A stretch of DNA of 50,769 nucleotides. Source: CBFDBF01 sp050287725. GTDB lineage: Bacteria > Pseudomonadota > Gammaproteobacteria > Chromatiales > Chromatiaceae. The translations under genes were made by a program, and so were the position numbers. Under the pieces are notes generated by a model, which saw only the letters and a program-made list of their open reading frames with translations, was not told the DNA's origin and ran no database searches. Within the stretch, counting starts at the first letter, position 1. Every line of letters starts with the position of its first letter. The stretch covers positions 1-50,769 of the forward strand of contig JBNKCL010000016.1 in assembly GCA_050287725.1 (NCBI GenBank). Reading direction: 5' to 3'. Of this stretch, positions 8,272 through 14,513 are shown piece by piece.

Positions 8272-9153
8272 GTGACCATGCTGGACATGCCCCTGAATAC
8301 CCGAATCGCCATGCGCCTGCAGGAGATGGCGGATCTGTTGGAACAGCAGAGGGCAAATCCGTTTCGGATCCGGGCCTATCGCCGGGCGGCCGCCTCGATC
8401 ACCACCCTGCAGCGGGATCTCGCCATAATCCTGGAACAGGAGGGCGCGGAAGGATTGGTGGCGCTGCCCGATATCGGCCACGGCATTGCCACCGCCATCG
8501 CCGAACTGATCCAGACCGGTCGCTGGATGCAACTGGATCGATTGCGCGGCGAGCTGGATCCGGTTCACCTCTTTCAGACGGTCCCCGGGATCGGTCCCGA
8601 TCTGGCGCAACGCATTCATGACCAACTCCATCTCGATACCCTGGAAGCATTGGAGAACGCCGCCTACGACGGTTCCCTGCAACGGGTGAAAGGGATCGGC
8701 GAGCGGCGCCTGGAGGCATTGCGCGCATCGCTGGCCGCCATGCTGGGCCCGACCCGCAGCCGAAGAACGAGCCTGTCGGAGAACGGTCCCGATGTGGCGC
8801 TACTCCTCAGGGTCGATCGTATCTATCGGGAAATGGCGGCTGCCGGCGAACTGCCGCGAATCACGCCCCGCCGTTTTAATCCGGAGGGAAAAGCCTGGCT
8901 ACCGGTGATGCATCTCGAGGAGGAAGGCTGGCATTTTACGGCGCTCTATTCCAATACCGCCCTCGCCCATCGGCTCGGCCGCATTTCCGACTGGGTGGTA
9001 CTCTTTTTCTATGACGATCATCAGCGGGAGGGACAGCATACGCTAGTCACCGAAACCCATGGCCCGCTGACGGGGATGCGAGTGGTGCGGGGACGTGAAA
9101 ACGAGTGTCTCTCCTACTATGAGAGCGAAACTGCCGCACATCGCACGTCCTGA
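8272..9153 (+). CDS. Helix-hairpin-helix protein with PolX-like N-terminal domain
   Basis: The GTG at 8272 has GGAG 7 nt upstream; ATG 8278 is an alternative. The 293-residue protein starts like the N-terminal 8-kDa domain of family X DNA polymerases (NTRIAMRLQEMADLLEQQ, NPFRIRAYRRAAASI). It carries helix-hairpin-helix turns at about 104-116 (VPGIGPDLAQRI) and 139-150 (VKGIGERRLEALRA), plus LPDIGHGIATAIAEL. Such modules bind DNA backbone non-specifically. The polymerase palm domain and the PHP domain of bacterial PolX are absent. Residues 170-293 instead form an unassigned domain (WHFTALYSNTALAHRLGR, DWVVLFFYDD). A DNA-binding role is likely; no catalysis can be claimed. Confidence 0.85.
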   Translation: MTMLDMPLNTRIAMRLQEMADLLEQQRANPFRIRAYRRAAASITTLQRDLAIILEQEGAEGLVALPDIGHGIATAIAELIQTGRWMQLDRLRGELDPVHLFQTVPGIGPDLAQRIHDQLHLDTLEALENAAYDGSLQRVKGIGERRLEALRASLAAMLGPTRSRRTSLSENGPDVALLLRVDRIYREMAAAGELPRITPRRFNPEGKAWLPVMHLEEEGWHFTALYSNTALAHRLGRISDWVVLFFYDDHQREGQHTLVTETHGPLTGMRVVRGRENECLSYYESETAAHRTS

Positions 9154-9183
9154 CTCTTTTCGCCGTATCGCCGACGGCTTGCG

Positions 9184-9208
9184 GCCGGAGCGGATCACCC
9201 GCTCCGGC
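9184..9208. terminator. Perfect 10-bp hairpin between convergent genes
   Basis: GCCGGAGCGG at 9184-9193 pairs perfectly with CCGCTCCGGC at 9199-9208 around a 5-nt loop, in the 76-bp gap between the ends of the HhH gene and the converging heat-shock gene. There is no U-tract on either strand, so it is only a probable bidirectional terminator or 3'-end stabilising hairpin. Confidence 0.5.
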
Positions 9209-9229
9209 ACCTGGGGAAGGAGTTCCTCC

Positions 9230-9733
9230 CTATTCCACCGGGACGCTGTGGCTTTTCGACTTCGCCACCTTGGGAACCGTCAACTCCAGCACCCCGTCTT
9301 TGAATGAGGCCTTGGCCTTCGTCCCGTCCACATCACCCGGCAGGGAGATGGTGCGCGAAAAAGAACCACTGGAGATCTCGCGCCGGACATAGTCGCCCTC
9401 CTCCGTTTTCTCCTCGTGCCGCGTCTCACCTTTGATGGTGAGGGTGTTGTTGGTCATGGAGACCTCCAGATTCTCTTTCTCCATTCCCGGAATCTCAGCC
9501 CGTACCAACACCTCTTTCTCTCGATTGATCACATCCACTCGCGGCGCTTTTCCTGCAAACGGTTTCATCAGGTCGTTCCATGCGGGCATATCCATATGAA
9601 ACGGCCACGCCCGGCCGCGCGCCATCACGCTATCGAAAAAGCGATCCATCTCCTCCCAGGGACTCATTGCCTTGGTCGGACTCTTCGCCTCCATTTCCTT
9701 GCCTCGTTTCTCCTTTTTCTCCTGCTTCGCCAT
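9230..9733 (-). CDS. Small heat-shock protein, Hsp20/alpha-crystallin family
   Basis: A 167-residue ATP-independent holdase chaperone. The start at 9733 has GGGAG 8 nt upstream and gives MAKQEKKEKRGKEME, a highly charged N-terminus. The alpha-crystallin domain spans about residues 65-160: PRVDVINREKEVLVRAEIPG, ENLEVSMTNNTLTIKGE, GSFSRTISLPGDVDGTKAKA and FKDGVLELTVPK, the latter carrying the characteristic GVLxLxxPK motif. The C-terminal tail ends SKSHSVPVE, where VPV can act as the I/V-X-I/V oligomerisation motif. A sigma32-like promoter lies 70-100 nt upstream. The beta-CASP nuclease gene lies upstream in the same orientation, 153 bp away. Confidence 0.93.
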   Translation of the reverse strand: MAKQEKKEKRGKEMEAKSPTKAMSPWEEMDRFFDSVMARGRAWPFHMDMPAWNDLMKPFAGKAPRVDVINREKEVLVRAEIPGMEKENLEVSMTNNTLTIKGETRHEEKTEEGDYVRREISSGSFSRTISLPGDVDGTKAKASFKDGVLELTVPKVAKSKSHSVPVE

Positions 9734-9804
9734 CACTGTTTCTCCCTTCGTTGTGACATCACATGGTGTTGCGGTTACCGGCAGTTCGCGAACCGGCAGT
9801 AATA

Positions 9805-9833
9805 AACATGGCGACCAACAACCAAAATACAAG
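9805..9833 (-). promoter_or_regulatory. Candidate sigma32 heat-shock promoter for hsp20
   Basis: On the minus strand CTTGTAT (9833-9827) is followed after exactly 13 nt by CGCCATGTT (9813-9805), close to the sigma32 consensus CTTGAAA-N11-15-CCCCATNT. Its position, about 70 nt before the Hsp20 start codon, fits a heat-inducible gene. A perfect palindrome GTTCGCGAAC lies at 9784-9793 in the leader. Confidence 0.5.
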
Positions 9834-9886
9834 ACCGCGGGATTGCGGAAAACAATCTCTCAACTAAAACTAACCGACTGTTTTAA

Positions 9887-11275
9887 CTACAGTTCAATCC
9901 TCATGCCCGGCTTCGCACTTTGGACCCGGGCACCGGTCTCCCGTTGCAACCGTTCCGTCAGAATCTGCTGGGGCTTTTCTTCTCCATGTACCAGGATCAC
10001 CGGCGGGGTGTTTTTGAAATGGCGATACCAATCCGCCAACCCTTGCTGGTCGGCATGGGCCGAGAGACCGCCCACGGTATGGATCTGAGCGGCCACCCGA
10101 ATGGTTTCCCCCCAGAGGCGGATGTGGGACGCACCCTCTACCAAGGCCCGCCCCAGGGTCCCCTGCGCCTGAAAACCGACAATGATCAGATGACAGTCCG
10201 AGCGCCAGATGTTGTGTTTCAGATGATGCTTGATCCGACCGCCGGTACACATGCCGCTGGCGGCCACGATGATGGCCCCGCTGCGCACCCGGTTCAGCTG
10301 CATGGACTGATTTGGGGTCCGGGTGAAGTGCAGGTTGGGGAGCAACGGGGTATGGTGATTCCGGCGAAACAGTTCCCAAGCGTCCTTGTCGTAGAGTTCA
10401 CTATGACGAGCATAGACCTCGGTCGCCTCGATCGCCATAGGGCTATCCAGAAAGATCTGCCAGCGACCCAAATTCCAGTGCTCGAAGTTTTTTGCGAACA
10501 GATAGAGCAGTTCCTGCGTGCGGCCCACGGCAAAAGAAGGGATCAGGATATTGCCCTTCCCCTTTTGGGCCGCCTCCATCACCTCCGCCATCTCTTTCCA
10601 GGTCTCACCCCAGGAGCGGTGCAGACGATCGCCGTAAGTGCTTTCCAGCAGCACCAGGTCGGCAGATTCGACTACGGTGGGATCGCGCAGGATCGGGGCG
10701 CCCGAGTGCCCCAGGTCGCCGCTGAAGACCAGCTTGACGCTGCGATTCTCTTCCTGCAACCAGAGCTCGACAACGGAGGAACCGAGGATGTGACCCGCGT
10801 CCCGGAGCCGCATCCGCACACCCGGCAGAATCTCCCGCTCCTGATCGTACTCCAGTGTCTTAAAACGCCGGATCGCCGCCTGCGCGTCTTTGACGGTATA
10901 GAGCGGCTCCTCCGGCGCCAGACCTTTGCGCGAGCGTTTCCGGTTGGCCCACTCCGCATCCTTCTCGTTGAGAAAGGCGGAATCCCGCAGCATGATGCGG
11001 CACAGGTCCCGGCAGGCACGCTGGGTATAAATCGGACCGGAAAATCCGGATTTCACCAATAACGGGATGCGGCCACTGTGGTCGATGTGGGCATGGCTCA
11101 ACACCATGGCGTCGATTCGGCCGGGATCAAAGGGAAAAGGCTGCCGATTGCGCGCCTCCTCCTTAACGGTTCCCTGGATCAAGCCGCATTCCAGCAACAA
11201 CTGCCGTCCGTTAACCCGGATCAGATAACAGGAACCGGTCACTTCGCCGGCCGCACCATGAAATGTGATATCCAT
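9887..11275 (-). CDS. MBL-fold / beta-CASP Zn-dependent nuclease (CPSF73/YSH1-like)
   Basis: A 462-residue protein built as metallo-beta-lactamase plus beta-CASP plus RMMBL. The start at 11275 gives MDITFHGAAGEVTGSCYLI, normal for the family, with a G-rich stretch before it; GTG 11296 is an alternative. Zn ligands: LSHAHIDHSGRIP (HxHxDH), LRDAGHILGS, and VFSGDLGHSGAP. The beta-CASP part holds LLESTYGDR, ILIPSFAVGRTQELL, IFLDSPMA and ASGMCTGGRIKHHL. The C-terminal RMMBL part has VGGLSAHADQQGLADW and ILVHGEEKPQQILTERL. Homologues are RNA endo- or exonucleases of the RNase J/CPSF73 class; proteobacterial members of this type are poorly characterised. It may share a transcript with the downstream hsp20 gene. 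Confidence 0.92.
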   Translation of the reverse strand: MDITFHGAAGEVTGSCYLIRVNGRQLLLECGLIQGTVKEEARNRQPFPFDPGRIDAMVLSHAHIDHSGRIPLLVKSGFSGPIYTQRACRDLCRIMLRDSAFLNEKDAEWANRKRSRKGLAPEEPLYTVKDAQAAIRRFKTLEYDQEREILPGVRMRLRDAGHILGSSVVELWLQEENRSVKLVFSGDLGHSGAPILRDPTVVESADLVLLESTYGDRLHRSWGETWKEMAEVMEAAQKGKGNILIPSFAVGRTQELLYLFAKNFEHWNLGRWQIFLDSPMAIEATEVYARHSELYDKDAWELFRRNHHTPLLPNLHFTRTPNQSMQLNRVRSGAIIVAASGMCTGGRIKHHLKHNIWRSDCHLIIVGFQAQGTLGRALVEGASHIRLWGETIRVAAQIHTVGGLSAHADQQGLADWYRHFKNTPPVILVHGEEKPQQILTERLQRETGARVQSAKPGMRIEL

Positions 11276-11683
11276 ACAGCCGCCCCCCCAGGCCACCGTT
11301 CCACTGCCGAAACAAAATCACCACTCGCTAAAGTATAGCCACGGCTGACCCGGCAACGTCGGACAATCCCGCTTCTGTGCCCGACACCCGGTTCGCAATC
11401 ACTTGGCGACCCCGCGGCCGTATTTCGAGCCCGTCAGCGAGATTATCAACCATCTTCGACGAACCGGTCGGACACCGGGGGGTCAAAAAATCGGGAGAAA
11501 ATCACACATTACCCCTAAATAAATGGGCTTTAACTGCCGCAATAGTGGGGTGGAGGCGGGTTGAGACGATCACCCATACCCCGGCTACGACGAATCCAAG
11601 CCGGCGACCCGCTCTCCCGGCTTCCATGACAGCAGATGCAACGGGGATCTGGGAGTCGCAACCGTCAGCAAGGCAGGACGAGA
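11276..11683. other. Intergenic region between divergent genes
   Basis: A 408-bp divergent spacer between the beta-CASP nuclease gene and the first of the two paralogues. It must hold promoters for both, but I could not pick a convincing -35/-10 pair. A small purine-rich site AGGACGAGA just before 11684 serves the downstream start. I see no RNA gene, and the short open frames here do not resemble proteins. Confidence 0.5.
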
Positions 11684-13450
11684 ATGGAGATAACAGAATA
11701 TCGGGACCAACTGATCAAGGAGTACCGGCGCCGGGATGTAGGCGCCATTATCCGGCTGGTGCGCGAGTTAACGAAGGATCCCTCCTTCCCGCAGCTGGTT
11801 CGACAGTGGCAAAAGGCACGCAAGGTGGGCACCGCCAATCTCCGGGTGGAGGATGTGGCGGATGTCCTGCTGCGAGAAGCGGCCGCCGAGATCAAAGCAG
11901 GTGGAGAGCTGACGATCGAAGGCACCTATTTCATGATCGGGGAAGACCTGAAGAGGCTGTTTAACGAACAGGTTTCCGATATATACCAGAACACCAAAAT
12001 GCCGGGCGAGTTTCTCTCCAAAATCCGAGCCGGCCGTGATCAGGGTGACAGCAGCAAGCTTTCCGACAATCTCGTCAATCAATACAAGAATGAGCTGATC
12101 CGCATTGAGGAGGGTCGTCGTGCCCTGGTCGAAGTCCTTCAGCAATACAGCAATTTCCCCATCCACCACGTAACCACTTTGACGCAGTTACTGAATCAGC
12201 TCCACGGCGTTCTGAAATCCAATTATAAATACATCACCCTTAAACCGTATCTGGTGTCGATCTATCAGTTACAGGGAATCCCTGAATCTGAAAGTTCAAT
12301 ACAACCGGGCTCTCTTTCATTGTTCCGGAATTATATAAATACCGGCGAAGAACCCGACCTGTTCGAACAACTCAAGCTGCAACTCGCCGTTAATAATTTG
12401 TTGCTGCAGATCAAAAAGCAGGAGGTTCTGGATCCGGAAGAGTTCAAAAAATATTGGGACACCATCGCAAAAATCTGGAACTTTCACTGCAAAACAGATC
12501 TGAACCCCAAGGTTCGCCATATTCTTGAACAACTTTTAACCCAGATAAACGCCGACCAGGATGCCATTCTGAAACGGTTGGCCCGCACCTTCGTGGCCGA
12601 ATATCGGGCCGCGGAAGAACAAATGAACATCCGCCGCCGACTGATTCAAAACGAATTGGCCTGCACCAAAGAATATCTGAAACGAGCCGCCAACGATCCG
12701 GCAGTGAGCGAGAACCAGGACGAAGAGCGGATCCGAATCGCGCAAGAGAAACTGATCGGGCTTAAAGGAATCATCCAGATCCCTATATCTTTTGAACAGG
12801 CGGCGGCCGCGAAAGCACTGCTGGAGTTGGAGCGCAATGCCCTTGCGATCTCCACAGCCATCAGCGCCGGACAAATCACCGATTGGATTCGAATCTACTC
12901 CATCCTGTTCTCAAACGCCGAATTTTTCAGCTATGTCGATGAAACAGTGGACTTCTCCACGATGCGGGAACTGATCTCGAATCTCAGTACCTACCATCTG
13001 ATCCTGAACATCTCCCAGTTGAAAGAGGTCGTTGATCGCAGCCTGAAGACCTCGGAAGAGGAAAAATCACGCCAATTCAAACGGTTCCATGAAGCGCTGA
13101 AATTAAAGCTGCAAGGCTTGATCGGAAAGAACACCGAGCGCAAATCGATCATGGACATGATCCGCGACCTGGAGTTCCTGGAAAACGAGGCGATCCAGTT
13201 CGTGGTAGCGGACACCTTCAAAGGCTTCCAGATCATTGCGGATGCCTTCACAGCCACCGCCAACGACTTTTTCGTCAAAGACCGCGAAGCGCTGATCAAG
13301 GAGTCACGGGATCTGTACCACGAGATCTGCGATCAATGCCTCAAAAACTTCGTGCAGATACCAGCCAAACCTGTTCGCAAAAACGGCGAACCGGTGGCGG
13401 CGGCGGGCAAGCAGAAAAAATCTTTGCTGGGGCGGTTGTTTCAGGGGTGA
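11684..13450 (+). CDS. Unknown helical protein, tandem paralogue A
   Basis: A 588-residue protein of no family I recognise. The ATG at 11684 is preferred over an upstream in-frame start at 11636 because AGGA lies 7 nt before it and the sequence from there (MEITEYRDQLIKEYRRRDV) matches the start of the paralogue at 14514. No signal peptide or transmembrane segment is visible. It is rich in charged and leucine-bearing helices throughout, with possible coiled coil at about 285-335 (INADQDAILKRLARTFVAE, EQMNIRRRLIQNEL). Other blocks shared with the paralogue are VEVLQQYSNFPI (148-160), ITDWIRIYSILFSN (398-411), TMRELISNLSTYHLILNI (426-443) and DAFTATANDFFVKDREAL (520-537). The lysine-rich tail ends LLGRLFQG. 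No catalytic motif is evident. Composition looks more AT-rich than the neighbours. Confidence 0.85.
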   Translation: MEITEYRDQLIKEYRRRDVGAIIRLVRELTKDPSFPQLVRQWQKARKVGTANLRVEDVADVLLREAAAEIKAGGELTIEGTYFMIGEDLKRLFNEQVSDIYQNTKMPGEFLSKIRAGRDQGDSSKLSDNLVNQYKNELIRIEEGRRALVEVLQQYSNFPIHHVTTLTQLLNQLHGVLKSNYKYITLKPYLVSIYQLQGIPESESSIQPGSLSLFRNYINTGEEPDLFEQLKLQLAVNNLLLQIKKQEVLDPEEFKKYWDTIAKIWNFHCKTDLNPKVRHILEQLLTQINADQDAILKRLARTFVAEYRAAEEQMNIRRRLIQNELACTKEYLKRAANDPAVSENQDEERIRIAQEKLIGLKGIIQIPISFEQAAAAKALLELERNALAISTAISAGQITDWIRIYSILFSNAEFFSYVDETVDFSTMRELISNLSTYHLILNISQLKEVVDRSLKTSEEEKSRQFKRFHEALKLKLQGLIGKNTERKSIMDMIRDLEFLENEAIQFVVADTFKGFQIIADAFTATANDFFVKDREALIKESRDLYHEICDQCLKNFVQIPAKPVRKNGEPVAAAGKQKKSLLGRLFQG

Positions 13451-13530
13451 TCGGCGGCACGCAGCCGGTTGTTATAGGTTTCGGCAATTCGTTTCGTGGC
13501 GGTAGGCGCTATCCCTGGTTTGTAGGTACA

Positions 13531-13640
13531 GGTAACCGATTTCGCGGCCAACAACCCATGATTTCTTTCAGCTCCTTCTGCGCGAAGGCCGCGATTAACT
13601 TTCTTTTGCTTGTCCAAAAGAAAGTTACCAAAGAAAAAGC
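13531..13640 (+). repeat. Repeat element, left arm, with 13-bp perfect hairpin
   Basis: GGTAACCGATTTCGCGGCC at 13531-13549 and the hairpin 13596-13608/13615-13627 (stem TAACTTTCTTTTG, loop CTTGTC) recur in inverted order and orientation at 14092-14188. The CTTTCTTTTG...CAAAAGAAAG core followed by CCAAAGAAAAAG resembles intergenic repeats that are frequent in gammaproteobacterial genomes (from memory of such elements, not checked). Confidence 0.7.
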
Positions 13641-13835
13641 CCCCCCGCGGCCCCGGCCTGACGGCCACTCTGCGCTTCTCGTCTCTGGCGGGGCTCGACG
13701 GGGCCGATGGGGTGAGGGGTGGCAACCCAAAACTCCTCGTTCTCTTCAACCCTCAACGGAATTGAAAAGAGCACCCCCTACCCGTTGACGCAGCCGAGTA
13801 CCGCAGGGATTTTCGGATTGGGGTGAGCCAGAACA

Positions 13836-14001
13836 AATGTCCAGTGGACATTCGCAGTCTGGCGAACGCCCGGACAGGGATGTCCGGGCTGGCATGAGCC
13901 ACCAGGGACGGTTCCATGGTGCCAGCCTTCCCTGGCGCTACCATCCTGCCTCGCGACCCTGCGAGGCGTTTGCAATGCTGCGTTGGTCCACCGGACCAAC
14001 G
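13836..14001. repeat. Array of short perfect hairpins
   Basis: Several stem-loops follow each other: AATGTCCA/TGGACATT at 13836-13852 (1-nt centre); GCCCGGACA/TGTCCGGGC at 13868-13889 with loop GGGA; GCCTCGC/GCGAGGC at 13948-13967; CGTTGGTCC/GGACCAACG at 13981-14001 with loop ACC. An imperfect one, GCCACCA/TGGTGCC, lies near 13900. Stems are unrelated in sequence, but the phrase CAGGGA recurs at or near several loops, so the structure rather than the sequence seems to be repeated. Confidence 0.65.
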
Positions 14002-14082
14002 GTCATCGCTCACCCGTCGCTGGAGCCCCGGAAATTCCGAGGCGCGCAGGGGACCCCGAAGGGGCAAGGAACCGGGTGCCCT

Positions 14083-14188
14083 TTTCTTTCGCCCCTTTCT
14101 TTTGAGCAAGCAAAAGAAAGGGGTTCGCAGCCTGTGCAAAGAAGTAAGAGAAGTGAGTTGGAGTCGATTGGCTGCGAAATTGGTTACC
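14083..14188 (-). repeat. Repeat element, right arm, inverted copy
   Basis: On the minus strand this segment repeats the left arm. The hairpin CCCCTTTCTTTTG/CAAAAGAAAGGGG (14092-14104 and 14111-14123, 13-bp perfect stem, 6-nt loop) corresponds to the left hairpin. GGCTGCGAAATTGGTTACC at 14170-14188 matches the reverse complement of 13531-13549 at 17 of 19 positions. Stem sequences differ but are compensated, which points to selection on structure. Confidence 0.65.
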
Positions 14189-14340
14189 AAAATTGAGAAG
14201 CATCCAACCGGCCATGAAACTGATTACCAAGACCCGAAAAAACCCAAACGCCTACGAAATTGGCCACCCGAACACCCCGACAATCGACCAACCGTGAAAT
14301 TGCCCTCCCCGAACCCGGTATCCAAAAATGAGCGCAAAAT
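14173..14340 (+). repeat. Degenerate tandem repeat with exact 40-bp period
   Basis: The motif GAAAT or a close variant ends at 14180, 14220 (GAAAC), 14260, 14300 and 14340 (AAAAT), spaced exactly 40 bp. Each is followed by a related TGG-TACC-like segment: TGGTTACCAAAA, TGATTACCAAGA, TGGCCACCCGAA, TGCCCTCCCCGAA. The remaining roughly 25 bp of each unit is C/A-rich and poorly conserved. Four units are convincing, a fifth has decayed. The array lies 170-340 bp upstream of paralogue B. Confidence 0.65.
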
Positions 14341-14513
14341 CACGCCCCAAGCATCCAAAAAATGTGAAGCTGTTCAACTATAATAAAAAGGATTTGATAT
14401 TGGCGGCCGGGTTGACCCCGGCCGTCAATCATGTGCACCTGCAGTCCGCTATCTCTCCCAGGTGTCCGTTCCGACAGGGACGTTATAACCTTAACTATCG
14501 GTAAGATAGCAGC

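Larger units (their letters stand above)
13451..14513. other. 1.06-kb non-coding spacer between paralogues A and B
   Basis: No open frame in this spacer looks like protein. It is built from repeats, listed separately: a left repeat arm, an array of short hairpins, an inverted right arm, a 40-bp-period tandem repeat, and a small GC-rich hairpin near 14405 (GGCCGGG, TTGAC, CCCGGCC). The last roughly 130 bp before 14514 should hold the promoter of paralogue B; TTGATAT and ATAATAAAAAGG are AT-rich candidates without a clear spacing. Confidence 0.75.

Noticed and set aside
14173..14340. 40-bp-period repeats considered as a CRISPR array
   Set aside because: The conserved part is short and degenerate, no stable repeat/spacer alternation is seen, and no cas gene is present.
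13837..14383. Overlapping open frames of 119 and 155 codons in the spacer between paralogues
   Set aside because: They run through hairpin arrays and tandem repeats and encode low-complexity sequence with no ribosome site.
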